Source of the DNA: Typha latifolia
Taxonomy: Eukaryota > Streptophyta > Magnoliopsida > Poales > Typhaceae
NCBI GenBank assembly: GCA_019914945.1
Contig: CM034108.1
Coordinates: forward strand, 2,428,001 to 2,492,000
Direction of reading: 5' to 3'
DNA length: 64,000 bases
Below the pieces are notes generated by a model. The model ran no database searches, had not been told where the DNA came from, and saw only the letters and a program-made list of their open reading frames with translations. A program made the translations under genes and the position numbers. Of the stretch, positions 33,690 through 57,322 are shown piece by piece; the stretch's first letter is position 1, and the number at the start of each line of letters is the position of its first letter.

Positions 33690-35916
33690 TTTATTTATAC
33701 GTGGATTGGTGGAATAAACTAAAATAAATTTTGTATTCATTGGATTTGTCGTTCTGTAGTAAGTAAACTCTATTTAAATATTGAAATAAATCATTGATTC
33801 TTGGGTGTTGATTTAATTGAATGTGATGGGAGTTGAATTAATGGCAATATTGGATCGACTTTTCCTAATTTGTGGACTTCTTTAGTTGAGGTAGAACGAG
33901 TCTAGATTTGGACACCTCACCGTTATTATCATTTAAATAACTAAAAGCTACTGTCTAGATTTTTATTATATAATTATTGAAAAATATATTGCCGGTTAGT
34001 TTTCTTAACGGCAAGTTATTATATAGAGAAGTTAAATTAATTATAAATATAAAATAAACTTAATGCCCTTAAATAAGGTTTTTTTTAAAGTATTAAATAT
34101 TTCTCTATTTCATTTGCAGCTTTTAGGTATAATTTAAATGAGATTATTTCTAGATAATAAAAGAAAATTGTCGAATCTATTTGTTAACGGTGGATAAATC
34201 TAGAAAAATTAAAGTACGAGCGTACCAGAAAAGTATTTAACTAGTATCTAAACGAGTATATCACAATGTCAATGGATCTAAAACTATTATTGTTTAATCT
34301 CAAAATTTATAATAAAAATGAGATATTCTGAAATATAAAAATATTATACTTTTTTTTTAAATTAAACTTAATTTAGTGCGTTGCACGGTATTATTTTCTA
34401 ACAAACTGATGAGAGATTTTATTTATAATGTAAGTAAAATATAGGGTGTTATTTATAATTTTTCTTTTTATTATATTATCGTCAACTTTCACACATTGAT
34501 TTATTAGAATTGATCATTGGGTCGGGTCTATCGGACCAATCGAAATAGCCATTGTGTTTGTCGGCCCGCTTGCAAGTAACTCATGGAGCGCTCCATTTAC
34601 AAATTTTTTTTAAAAAAATTAAGCTATGTTTAGAATTTTTTTACGATTAGTTTTTTTTATAAAAGGTATATTTGTTCCTCCTTTTGTTTTCAGTAGGAAT
34701 ATGGGTGAGCTTAGTTGCAAAATGAAACACGCAGTCTTTTGTGCAAGCTGATGGGCGAACTTTTAGGCCGGGTTTTTGAGTCGGACCGATGGATGAGCTT
34801 TGGGACTGGGCCAGGGAGGCAAAGAGCCGACTTATGCTGCACACTAGTAGTTCAGACTCAGGCCGAATCGGACCCAAACCAGGTTGGGCACGATCAAGCT
34901 GGGCGTTTGATGAGGTACGTACGTCAACCATTACCATCGAAGTCTTCCAAAATAGCCATTTACTATTGCATGGCCTGCATGATTCACATGAACACACCCA
35001 CTGCCGACTAACCAAGTGGGTCCCAGTCCCACCCAGACCTGCTAGCCAATGGGATGGCGCCAACGGCAACAACATCGGCAGCCAAGGTGGACTGCACTCT
35101 TCTCACGATCACCATTCACAAATCACAACACCCAACAAAAAGCCAACCTCTATTTCCTCTCCTTTTTCCTTTCCTTTTTGACTACGTTATAATCCCAACT
35201 TCCAAACTCTACTCACATGATGCATCCAAGAATACCCCCCAATAAAGAGTTCACAGAGGCAAGGTGAATTTGTAAGCTAATCATAGGATGGACAAAAACC
35301 TCTTGTCACGGGATAATATGATCATCTAAAAGGTGGTATGTTAATGGGGTACAATTATGGATTCTTGTGGCAAAAGCTCCAAATAGGAAGGAAACAGAAT
35401 ACTAGAGTAGTGTGGACCACAAGCCCACTACACGACCCATTCGTGTGAGACCAAACTAGCATCCAGTAAACTAACTGTTTGCATATATTACCATGTACCA
35501 CTTTCTTTTTTTCTTTTTTTTGTGTGCATAAAATCTCCCCTGTCGCGGTAGAAACTAGAAAGGAGGAGAGTAAATTGTAATATCTAGAAAGAGAAGGATC
35601 TTTAATTAAAAGTTTACTTGCTACAATAAATGATAAATGCAGGGGGTGATGTGGAAAAGAAACAGAACGAAGGGACACCGAGGAAAGTTACAGAGCCGTG
35701 CGGTCGTGGTGACTAGTCGGCGACACGCGTTCTGCCGTCAGAACAACCCCGATTCGCCTCCACGACTTCGCCCACCAACTGGCCGATTCGTCGGCCCCCC
35801 AACACGACTCCCGAGGCGTCGTTTCCTAGTACTAGAAATCCCAGCGGCCGACATCCCCTGACTAGACTCCCGAGGCTCTATGCTTGGTTTCTTCTCTCAC
35901 AGCTGAAGGAATCGCG
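33690..35916. other. Spacer and upstream region of the DUF1336 gene
   Basis: 33690-34640 is AT-rich with nothing recognised. About 34690-35250 is more GC-rich and has open frames without any family I recognise; it could be an old repeat. About 35640-35916 is the likely 5' UTR and proximal promoter of the following gene. Confidence 0.4.
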
Positions 35917-38900
35917 ATGGGTGGGTGCGTATCGAGGCCTGATGGCTGCCTCAGCGCTCGCAGGAAGCCCCATGGCCGCCGGCGGAGGAGGGCGGCGACG
36001 AATCGGCTGTCGTCGCGGCAGTCGATGGAGACGATCGCCGAGGTGGAGCAGACGGATGGGGCCGACCAGAGGGCGTACTGTATTCCCGCGTTCCAAGGTA
36101 GATGTTTGTTCACTTTGCTTGGTTCTTGGAGATGACATGAACCCAGGTGCGGCATTGGGTTTTGAGTCCCAGTTCTATGCTAAATTTAGAATCTTGGTGA
36201 ATGTTTAGATCTTCGTTAGGAGCTTAGAAAGGTTAGATCTTGGGGATTTGCTGGGAACCCTGGGTACTCATTAGTTGTTTTGAGCTTAGTAGCTGCTGGT
36301 TTCTAAATTGTGTCAAATTCTTAAAAATCAGATGTTAGTTAATTTCAACAGCCACTGGGTAGCAATTACACGTCGAGTCAATTTCATCTTGTGTATTTCC
36401 TGGAGGTTTTGTTTGTCTACATTGTTTGAAACGGAGGTAGAAATTTGGAGTATGGCTTTCTTGATCATGATCATGTGCTAACTTGTGTTATTAACAGCCG
36501 TATCTGGAAGCCTCGAGGATACATGGTTCGATTCAGTTGCGGAAACAGAGTCAGAGGGCGAGGATGATTTCCATAGTGTACAGGATGGTATGTGGCAGGT
36601 GGTCATAACACAGCATCATCTTTCCAATGTATTTGAAGTTTATTCTGATTTCCTTGTTCTTGAATCTTTATGGATGCTGCTGAAATTTCTGCAGATGCTT
36701 TTTCTTTAACTGGCATTGAGAATGAGGCCGTGTTGAGTAATTCGTCATCAAAAGATCTTGAGAGTGGAAGCTTCAAGATCAGTGCTTCCTCCATTTCTTC
36801 CATTGCTCAAAACCAGAAGAGACATAAATTTGGGGAGCAATCCAAGGTGACTATAGAGTATGGTGTAAATGTGTCGAGCCTTTCTGATGATGAAAGTACT
36901 GGTGCGGGGGAAGGGGGGATATTGAACAATTGCGGTATCCTGCCAAATACTTGCTTGCCTTGTCTTCCTTCTACTGCCTCCATTACCGAAAAAAGGAAGC
37001 ATTTTAGTTCCAGCCCGACTAATTCTTTGAAGATGCCTTCTTTGAAGCTTTCTTTTAAGCGAAAAACTGGTGAAGGCCATACTACCTCATCGCTAAGTGA
37101 GTGTTTCAAATTATCTATTTTTTTTGGCACTTGTCTTCTCCAGAGTCCAAAAGCACAATTGTATCTTGTTTTATTAAGTGATCAGGAAAAGATAATTATG
37201 TTTTTAGACAGTAGGTAAACGTTTTTGCCTTCATCACATGGTGTTTGCTGCATCATAGCATGTGGGTTCTGCGCTTTTCCCTACCTCTAATAGATTTGAG
37301 TTTAACAGATCAAAAAAATCAGCAAGAAATGTTGGACTTATTAATCAGCAGGGGGTTCATTATTGCCATATTCATGTTCTAGCTTTATATGTTGAATACC
37401 TTAGTAGATTAAATAAATAAATTTCAATCTCAGCTTAAATGTATCGACTTCTTACATTTAATTTGCATTTTAGTTTCTACAAAGACTATCCTTGAAAGAC
37501 CAGTTGGAGGTTCTCAAGTACCTTTATGCTTAGTGGAAAAGAAAATGCTCGATAGCTGGTCCCATGTTGAACCTGGTGTATTCCGAGTCAGAGGAGCCAA
37601 TTTCTTCAGGTGATTAATAATCTCCCATTCATTTGTTTTAAATGAAAATATATGAATAACATTTTAAAGAGTGCACAATGCATGTGATAGATACAACTAA
37701 AGATATTGCTTCCATGAGTCATCTTCTAAAAGTCGTTTCCCAAACGTGGTCTTTATTTGACAGGGATAAGAAGAAAGATCTTGCTCCAAACCATGCAGCA
37801 TATTACCCCTTTGGTGTTGATGTCTACTTGTCTCAGCAGAAGATTAAGCATATTAGTAGATTCGTTGATCTTCCAATTACAAATTCATCGAGCAAGTTTC
37901 CACCTGTTCTTGTAGTTAATATTCAGGTAAGCAGCCCTTATGCTTCCTGCCGTAAAATGCTTGCTTACTTGCTAGCAAGATTACAATTATTTCTGCTTTA
38001 TTTCATGTCAATCTTTACTCCCACTGTTCCTCAAGAATCATTGTACTAGTTAGTGCCTTAGTGGGCCCTAAGATGCATGTGCCAGCAATCAATAAAATTT
38101 GCTTTTGGCATGTCTTACTGATTTATATTTGTCCACTTCTTTGTTTCAGTTAAGTGTACTCTCACAGAAAGAGCTAAAATTATTTTGCATTAGTTGTTAA
38201 AACTTAGAATATTTTAAAGTATGAAACTCAGTCCATTTTAGTAAATGTACACATTATCTTATGGGTCTTGTTTCCCTTCTTACTTGCCTAATAGAATTCA
38301 TTGTCAAACCTGAAGGTCATAATACTTTAAATTGCTAGAAAAGAACGGGTATCACCTTAAGAGGACAAAGAAACTAGCAGAAATTAGACCAAAGATGAGA
38401 AAGATACCACCATTTTATAAACTTATTCTGGTAGTAAATACGTGATCAGGTGCTTGTGCAATATTAATCGAGAACTGGCTTATAAATTTCTGCATTTTTC
38501 GTCCTTTCAATAATTAAGATAGTGCAACCAATGAATGGTAATAATTGGAAACGTAGACCATTGCAATTTCTAAGCAACATATGTACAGAAAATCATTACA
38601 CGTCCCATATTGAATGGCTTGACTCTTGAGTATAGAATTCTAACAGTCGGAATTGATAGTATTTTTATTTCTTCTTGGAATATTGATATACCTAGTACTA
38701 TATTCTGCTACGTAAGTTTCGTTTCCTTTTTCAGATATATAGTTTGGTATTTGCTCTAAGCAATTGAAGTAGTTTTTTGGCATGTCTGACCTCCTGTGGT
38801 CCTCTCAGGTTCCTCTATATCCTGCTTCACTCTTTCAAAATGCAACGGATGGGGAAGGGCTAAGCTTTGTCCTGTATTTTAGGTTTTCAGAAAGTTACTT

Positions 38901-40647
38901 AAAGGAGCTTCCGCCCCAGTTCATAGATAATATTAGAGTAAGACTATTTCCGGTTAAAACTTTGCTTTCAATCATCCGTATTTTCATGGTTAGAAATATG
39001 AGAGTACTACCTTTTTCCATTTGTGGGGGGTAGTTATACCTGGGTGTTAAATTGTGTTGGTACTTTTTTGTTCTTCATCCTTGCATTTTTCTCATGGTGC
39101 GGCATTAATCTCTTATTGTTATCTGTTAATGATGGTTTTTGTTTAGTTGATTCCTCATCTTTGTGCAATCTGTCCTTTTATTGATAGTTCTGTCAAATCT
39201 TTGTAACACGGGTCCTAGACTTGCTCTTGTTACAGAAGAATTAAATTTATTTATTTATGGTCCTTAATACCATTTGATCTTGCTTCGTGTGTAGAGGTTA
39301 ATTGATGATGAAGTTGAAAAGGTCAAAGCCTTTCCTGTGGATACGACTGTACCTTTTCGGGAAAGATTAAAAATACTTGGTCGTGTTGCAAATTTGGAGG
39401 ATCTTCCTTTAAGTGCAGCAGAAAGGAAGATCATGAACACGTACAATGAGAAACCTGTGCTCTCTCGTCCTCAGCATGAGTTTTACTTGGTAAGTTCCTT
39501 TATTTTGATATCTTTGTCTGTTAGCTCCTGATGGACACGAAGTTCAATTGCTATTTATTTTCATTTTATCATCTAAAAAGATTTCAAATTAAAAAACAAA
39601 AGTGGAGCATAAGAAGACGCTAAAAAGAAAACTGGCTTTCCACTTTCAGTTATGAGAATGGCACGATAACTCATCATACTTTGGTGTTAGCCTTCTCCAT
39701 GTTTCTTTTGGCTTAGGTGACAGTTAGCCTGTCCAGTTCTAGTTCTTGGTTATGCTTCATGTTGAAAACTTTGCTTGTAATTGGTTCACTGTCAGTGTTA
39801 AGCCATTTATATCAGGTCATTGATTGCAACAGGTTTACTATAAAGTTTGTTCCGGGCCTTCTGGCATGATTATTTAAAGATATCTATCACTTTAATTGTT
39901 AACAACAATGTCCCTCAGCTAGAATTGTTAAATTTGTTGACAATCTGTTCCGTCACTATCTTGTCTCTCAAATGTTTCACTCCATTCCTTGCTTTCCATA
40001 AATTTCTCCAGAACTGTCAAAACTAACATTTATCTTCTCTTCTCTTGAAATTTCTAAGTTAGATCAAATAAATTGAGACCAAGCTAGCCTTATTTTTCTT
40101 AGTCGTGTATGTGGATTTTCAAATTATCCTAAATGCTGACTACTGTCATTCGTCAGCATGCATCTTCAGACGTTTGAACATTTTCTTCTTTTAATTTATG
40201 GATCTCTTTCAAAGTTCTTTGTTTTTGTCTACTGCATTACTTTGTATTATCTGATACATCTTAACCATCAATCTATTTTGAAGTTTTTCTTCTACATACT
40301 TCTTCATATATCAAACTCTAATGTTGTATTTTTCATGCATTGTTGACAGGGAGATAATTACTTGGAGATTGATTTGGACATGCATCGATTCAATTATATC
40401 GCAAGGAAGGGTTTCGAATCATTTCTAGACAGGCTGAAGTTGTGTGTCTTGGATTTCGGCCTCACGATTCAGGTATTCTAATTTGAAAAGATAAATCTCC
40501 TGTTTAATTATTCGCAGGGACGGATCTAATACTTTTCATACACAGGGAACCAAGCCTGAAGAACTGCCAGAGCAGATGTTATGCTGCGTGAGATTGAATG
40601 GAATTGATTACACCAATTATAACCGACTTGCTGTGCATAGTCCTTGA
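35917..40647 (+). CDS. EDR2 C-terminal (DUF1336) domain protein, probably myristoylated
   Basis: Nine exons: 35917-36097, 36498-36587, 36695-37096, 37474-37609, 37764-37926, 38809-38937, 39295-39489, 40350-40472 and 40546-40647. They close in frame to 506 residues. The protein starts MGGCVS, a classic N-myristoylation (Gly2) and palmitoylation (Cys4) signal, followed by an Arg-rich basic patch. A Ser-rich, probably disordered middle follows. From about residue 226 to the end comes the EDR2 C-terminal domain, with landmarks [32 protein letters not shown] and [10 protein letters not shown]. Unlike full EDR2 it lacks the PH and START domains, and its length matches the short plant family. Likely a membrane-associated protein. 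The molecular role is unknown; a defence link is only by analogy with EDR2. Confidence 0.88.
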
Positions 40648-42685
40648 GTTTAAAAGGCTTTTGCTAATCAGCTAATCATCTAACTAACGAACTGCCAAGA
40701 TGTTGATAGGCCAAACATTTTCATAGATCTCGAGACTTTTGCAACTGTCGGGATTCAGGGCGACATGTCGGACTTCCTCTTTGAGGTAGAGAGACGCCTT
40801 TCAACATCGGACTGATGCCATTCATGCAGAATATTCATGAAAAGTTAAAAAGGATGGATTTGGCCTACTCTGGCAAGAAATTTGCACGTAACAACTCGTC
40901 GAGGCTGGCGGATGTTAGTCGCAGAAGAAATACTGGCAAATATTGTCAATGATTTAAAGCTTATGATCAGTTCGATTGTTAGGAAGAAATCAGAAAACAG
41001 AACTATTATGATCCCACACAGTGTACCATTGTTTGATTGGGATGACAGATCCCATACCATATACTTAATGATCATTTTTTTTTCTTCTTTAAAGATTGCA
41101 TGAATTGGGTGATGTTGATAAAGTTGTGGTATTATCATTTCTGTTTACTCTACTGTTTAACATGCCTGCTCACAAGGCAGGATAGAAATAGGAGGAAGTT
41201 CTCAACCTCTGAAATATGTGAATGTCTGCAGGAAGTGAAAAAATCTTGAAATATTACTAAGCGATGTCATAAATGCATACTGTGTCTCTTAAAAATGAAA
41301 GGGAAATACTTTACATTTTGACTATCTTATGAAAAAAAGCCTTCTTTTTATTATTAAATAAGATCTTCTATTTGCTTAAAAAAATATTAAATACACCATA
41401 CTTTTTTAATAAGGAAATTTTCCGAATCACACGCTTATCTATTATGTGATTTATACTTATCTTTAGAGATTTTATAACGGACCACTCATTTTATTTTAAT
41501 TTTTATTTAATATTATGATATTATTTTAAGTAATTGATATTAATTAAATTACTAAAATGGGAGAGAAGGAGAAGAGGGTGTTTTAGATATTTTATAAATT
41601 ATTTAATATATTATAATAAAATATTTTTTTTTAAATATCTAAAAGATTACAAAAATATATTATAATTTTATAATTTATTTAATATATTATAAGAAAAAAG
41701 ATTTTGTAATCTTTTATACGATGTCAAGTTCTCATTCGGCTTTTATAATTTAATTGCAATTGATTTTTTTATTTTATTTATAGTAATAAATTATAATGTG
41801 CATTATAAATATAAATTATGTACATTCTAATATAACTAAATATACATTAGCTATAGAAAATATATATACATTCAATTTTATATATTAAATTTAAAAATTA
41901 AATATAATTAAATTACAAAAACCTCGCTCAAAGTCAAATGTCTTAAGCCATGACCAAACATAAACCTAATAATTTTACAAGATTAAACTAATAGCAGTGA
42001 TGAAAAGAATGGAGAGAGACCTAATAACTTGCTTGCACGATCAGCATTGTGCTGCAACGAATTCATATATATATATATATATATATTAGATAATTAGTTG
42101 ATTTAAGAACTTTAGCTATTAGAAAATGGATCAATAATATATAACATGTTTTCACGCGCTCTATTATGTGTGGCCCTTAATATGCAGATGAACTTATGTT
42201 AGATATAATATTTAAATCCATAACCTTAAAAAATAATTATTGATATCATTTTAGATAATCAATAGATTTAAAAACTTAGATAGAGAACAAATTAATAATG
42301 TATGTCAATATTATAAGGCAATAGGATAATAATGCTCAAAAGGAGCTCGTGTTGAACGAATGTATGCTAATTGAAATCCTAATTGCATCCGTTTAATTGG
42401 GACACGGGTTAAGAAAAAATATATCCATGTAGAATAAAAATCATGTGCAAATAGAAAAAAAGGAGCATTATCTCTGTTTTCCAAAACAAGCATCAAGACA
42501 TAGAAATTAAACACAAGAATGACATAAAATGACAGCAGAAAAGATGATCATTCCAACACAAGTACGATTATACGTGCATGTCTCTATTAAATCACTTGCG
42601 ACCTCCTCCCTCATTCCCTTTTAACTTCTCCCGTTTTTTATTTTACAAGAAAAAAAAAAGTTAAACGTGGTGCATCTATACCATT
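40648..42685. other. 3' UTR and AT-rich spacer
   Basis: 40648 to about 41100 is probably 3' UTR of the DUF1336 gene. Beyond it lies strongly AT-rich sequence with a TA microsatellite at 42065-42086 and nothing recognised. Confidence 0.5.
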
Positions 42686-42982
42686 CTATTGAGTTGGGGT
42701 GGCGGAGGGAGGTCTGATGCACGTGCAAAAGGCGGCGGAGAAGCTGCAACCTCGCGGCGGCTTCTGGCGGCGCCTAGGAGCCGCCGGGGGACGGGCGTAA
42801 GGCGGCGTGACGTTGCTAACTCTAGGGCTAGAGGAAGGGCCGGCCGACGGCCCAGAAGTGGCACGGGGCGTGCCGACGGCACTTTTCAGGTCGAGGCCGA
42901 GGCCGTGTACGGGATCGTCCCATATGCGGCCCGACGAACCTTGCCGGCGAAAGGACACCGACGATCTCTGCAGCTTTGACAT
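42686..42982 (-). CDS. Small MAPK-substrate-like protein (At1g80180-like)
   Basis: Single exon, 98 residues. The N-terminus has the block LQRSSVSFRRQGSSGRIWDD, typical of a small plant family annotated as MAP kinase substrates (At1g80180/At1g15400-like). The middle is Pro/Ser-rich with several Ser-Pro or Thr-Pro sites, such as SSPR and VTPP, that could be phosphorylated. The C-terminus has a short Cys-containing segment (FCTCIRP). The gene is a GC-rich island in AT-rich surroundings with a CT-rich leader at about 42986-43003. Function is unknown beyond the family label. Confidence 0.75.
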   Translation of the reverse strand: MSKLQRSSVSFRRQGSSGRIWDDPVHGLGLDLKSAVGTPRATSGPSAGPSSSPRVSNVTPPYARPPAAPRRRQKPPRGCSFSAAFCTCIRPPSATPTQ

Positions 42983-44450
42983 GCTTCTCTCTCTCTCTCT
43001 CCTATCTCCTAAGTTCTCTTTCTCTTTCTATTAAAGGAGAAGAATAAAGTGATGGTTGGTATTCATTTGTTACGTTCGGATGATAGAAGGGGGTTGGAGA
43101 TTGGTTATATTGTTGGGGTGGTTGGGGTGGTCTGGACAGCACGTCTACTTACTTAACAAATTTAAGTGCTCGAGTTGAGATCATTATATATATTTATGGC
43201 AAATACGAATGAGGTTTTACATGTAGACCCTTCAAGAATCTGTTATTTATGTGTATACCACTCAAAAATTCATATTTACATACATATCCCCTAAAAACTC
43301 CAGTTTTTACATTGATACATCTCAAAACTCTAATTAACCGTTATTCTTATAGATTCGCTTTATTTAAGAGCATTTATGTCATTTCATCTATTCCATTACT
43401 AAGATTTTAGCTTAGAGATATCAAAAAAGCTTAGAAGGATATACACATAAATAAGAAATTTTGGAGGGGTGTACATGTTAAAAAAAACCCAATTAAAAGG
43501 TAGCATTATTTTGGATGAATACTAGCCAATGTGTTTATGAGACCATTAACTATACAAATATGTAAGGAGTGCTGGCTACTAAGATATTATATCTAGGTTT
43601 TTATCAAATAAAACAAAATTGATTTTATATTTAGGCAAATCCTTAGATCCCATAAGGTTACTAGAGATTGGCTAAAGATAAGAACACATGGAAACCCATA
43701 ACCATATAAAATATTGGGAGGAGAAAAACAAAAGGAGATTGTAGGATTTCAAAAATAATAATATAGCAAATTTCATGCTAGAATTAAACAAATGCTTGAT
43801 CAAATTGTATCATCTATCTTGTGTCTGATATGATGCAGATAAAAAAAAAAATCTTAATTTCTCAATTCACAATATACATTTGACTTGATATAATGAATGC
43901 TTACTACTCTCAAAAGTATCTCATTAATGTCTCTTTCCAAACATCCATTTTATGTATACATCTGTATATATCCACATAGATATACACATCTTAATAGTAG
44001 TCGACTATATCAAACCAACCAGAATTTACCACATAAAGTGTGAAAAGGCAAAAGATAAGCAATCGCCTGACTCTCGACCATAACTCGGGTAGCAAAATGT
44101 TAAGCTCCAAGATGAATCAATAGCCAAAAGAAGGCTTGCAGCCTCTGCTTACATACTACATCCAAGAAGAAACAAAAAGGCAAAAAGAAATAATAATATG
44201 ATAAAAGACCATCCTCAACCGAACAGTTAGTGACCATTTACTAATCCACCATAACAATCCACCAGTCATCCATAGCACTCCCAATACTAGAAAACTAATG
44301 AGAAAGGGAGGTTAGTGAATGAGCGGAATAGAAAGAAAAGGACAATCAACCACCACTTTGACCCTTCCATGTGTGCCAACCCCATCAAAAGATATATTTC
44401 TTCCAAAAAGGATGAATAGATTTAAACTGTTCGATAATATCAGGGTATAA
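42983..44450. other. Spacer between the small MAPK-substrate gene and the helicase
   Basis: Holds a MITE-like element (listed) and, from about 43950, the likely 3' UTR of the minus-strand helicase. No other gene seen. Confidence 0.5.
43211..43490. mobile_element. MITE-like element with long imperfect inverted ends
   Basis: The left end reads TTTTACATGTAGACCC... then TTATTTATGTGTATA. The right end, reverse-complemented, reads TTTTAACATGTACACCCC... then TTATTTATGTGTATA. The two arms of about 50 bases pair with few mismatches around an AT-rich core of about 180 bases with no coding potential. This fits a non-autonomous foldback or MITE element. The target duplication was not resolved. Confidence 0.55.
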
Positions 44451-49394
<4,944 letters not shown>

Positions 49395-50225
49395 AACTTT
49401 GGTAAACTATCTAAACCCTAAACCAGCGATTCCTTCAGACCAGTAGAAAAATTTCACGGCAGATCCAATCCCCAATAAAGAAATCGATCAAAACCCTAAA
49501 TGATGTTTCCTGCCGAACAAAGAAATCGACATAAAAAATCAAAACTTTGTCTCGGTTAAATGTGGAAAGCCCCCAAAAAGACTATAGAAGCATTAAAGAA
49601 GGAACAAATTGAAACTAAAACAGATGGTATTTGCTATAAGTGTATAAATTGTTCTTAGAGACACACCTGGAGAGGAGAAGAGAAGAACGATGAGATACCT
49701 TCCGATCGGTTCGTCGCTAGAAGACGGAGAAGCAAAGGAGGAAACCCTAATAAAGCTGGAAGAGATAGACAAGTTTCAAAGAACTCAAATATCTCCTTTT
49801 TTTCGACTCCAACACGAAATTCTCTCTCTACTTGTCGCCTACTTTTGAAGGGAAGTATAAACCCACCCCGTGGTTCTAATTATTTCTATAAAAGACCCTA
49901 ATTATATGAAACTTAACCACGTTACATACAAATAATGTATAGTTAATCATATATATTTAATACGTATATATGCACACACACACACAATAAATTTCAGAGA
50001 AGTGAGATTTTTATGGTGTCCAACTAAACTCCAAATATAATCTAAGCTTTTTATCTGATCAAGATCTGGAATAAAAATATCTCAAACAAGGAGATTATTA
50101 TATTTTTCTATTCTAAAATATTATCTCATATTTGACATAATTTTTAAAATATAAAAACGATTTATAATGGAATAGGATTTTTGGTTTCTAGAAGGTATAA
50201 GAAAAATACTTTTTATATTTGGTTG

Positions 50226-50259
<34 letters not shown>

Positions 50260-50953
50260 ACTTCAAAACAGAGAATTATTTTTACTAAAAACACTTTATT
50301 AAATTTCGTTTTCTATCGAACTTTAATCTTTTCTTTTATACTCAAGTTAAACTATTAAATAATTTTCTTATAATAATTATTTTAATTTTAAGTCGACTTC
50401 AGATGTTGATCTTAGGAAAGAGCGGTACAAACCCTAATCTACCAACCCCAATCCAAAGTCAAGCTTATAATCTCTGTCATAAGCTCTTAATTAAGGAGTC
50501 GTCTCGTAACTGCGCTGCGCCTCAGGTAAACATACCGACATAGGTTGATTGATCTATCTCAGAATTGCTAGTTAGCGAGGGGACACCCATCAAAACGTGA
50601 CACGTGTCGAACGACCTAAAACGCTGTTACGAGGAACACAGCAAGATGCTTTCGCCTTCTCGTTTCTTTTTTTTTTCTTGTTCTTTTCTCTCTGTCGCAC
50701 AAATTATCGCTTGAAGACGGACGAGAGAGAAAGGAACAAAAGCACAAAAGTTCATACAAAGAGGTCGCCGAGGAGAAACCCGAGAGTTTATAATTTATTT
50801 ACTCTCTCTCTCTCTCTCTCTCTCTACCCCCATTCGCCATTCTCAAACTTGTGAAGCAGAGAGAGGCGTCTAGAGAGAGAACGAGGAAGCAGCAGGGGGA
50901 TCGAAATCTAGGTTTAGGATTCCTAGGGCTTCGCGCGGGCTGAAGGAGAAGAG
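49395..50953. other. Divergent promoter region, helicase and PP2A
   Basis: The helicase (minus) and PP2A (plus) diverge from this 1.56-kb interval. It contains the helicase 5' UTR (possibly with an intron, since CCGATCGGAAG/GTATCT near 49696-49712 looks like a donor), a TA microsatellite at 50229-50257, a G-box near 50600, and a (CT)n leader at 50802-50825 in the likely PP2A 5' UTR. Confidence 0.5.
50599..50608. promoter_or_regulatory. G-box / ABRE-like palindrome
   Basis: GACACGTGTC, a perfect 10-base palindrome with the CACGTG core, 346 bases before the PP2A ATG. Could bind bZIP or bHLH factors; no direct proof. Confidence 0.5.
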
Positions 50954-56311
<5,358 letters not shown>

Positions 56312-57322
56312 AACTTCTACGGAGGTGCAGTGCTGATTTATAGGGTTTATGCTAAATGAGGTTGTGATTGCATATATTTCCTCAAGATCACATTTTTAAC
56401 AGGTGCTGCTGTGGATGGTACTTCCATAAATGTATAATTTGGTGGGAGGCATTATCTTGTTTTGTAGTTACAGACATCTGATTGGTTTCCATTATGGTCA
56501 GAAGCACCAGGGCTGATAAATTCAGCATCAGCAGCAATATGAATCATTTATGAGGAATTTGGCTTATTTTCCCCTTTTTTTACCCTTCATTTTCTTTTCT
56601 TTTTACCCTTTTCCTGAACCTCTACAGAGGCATCTAAGGATTTGCGTTGCTGTTCTTAGTTTCAGATTGTAGGCTATTTTTCTGGATTGTTCTATTTTCT
56701 TTCAACCAGTGCGACTGATTGTAATCACTAGGGATATTTTGACACTGCTTAATCATCATGTGTAAAGGTTTCCTTTCTTTGTTAGTTCTCCATCTGCTTC
56801 AGAGCGTTCTGTAATGTTATTGAAATGCTTTTGAGCCTTCAAGCCTCATCCATGAGCTTGACAACTCTCACACTGGTGAGAGTAAAATGATTGTTTTACC
56901 ACTGAAGCTGCAGCGAGAATACTATCCATTTCCATGCTCACTGATGTTAACAGCCGTATGTATTTGAGTTGATAGGAGGATAAATTTGTTTATCGATATG
57001 AGTTTTCTGTGGGATATAAGCATTGTTTAGTTTCGACGGAAAAATGTAATAGATTAACCCCTGTGATTCACCCAAAATTTTATTTCATTTTGAGGAATCA
57101 AGGGTATTCAGTAGTTGTTTCTTTCCTAGCCCATTTGAACTTTTGCACATTACCACCTAGTTTACTTAATTATTATGGCCCCGCGCTAATAGACTGTCCC
57201 GCTTTTGGGCCCGTGCGAAGGCGAATAACATTACCACAATCAACGGTCCAAAACCCAAAACCCCCACTCCTCTCCAGACCCAAAACCAAACTAGCAAGCC
57301 CTTCTCCCACACCCCGATCCGA
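56312..57322. other. PP2A 3' UTR and mS29 promoter
   Basis: The PP2A 3' UTR probably runs to about 56850. The remaining few hundred bases form the promoter and leader of the next gene. No other coding sequence was accepted here. Confidence 0.5.

Noticed and set aside
34647..35245. Overlapping open frames on both strands near 35 kb
   Set aside because: No recognisable domain, no clear start context, and frames on both strands; treated as unassigned spacer or old repeat.
42689..42979. Plus-strand open frame opposite the MAPK-substrate-like gene
   Set aside because: Only the minus strand shows the conserved LQRSSVSFRRQGSSG block.
50597..50854. 85-residue open frame before PP2A
   Set aside because: It lies in the promoter and CT-rich leader and ends in a translated microsatellite.
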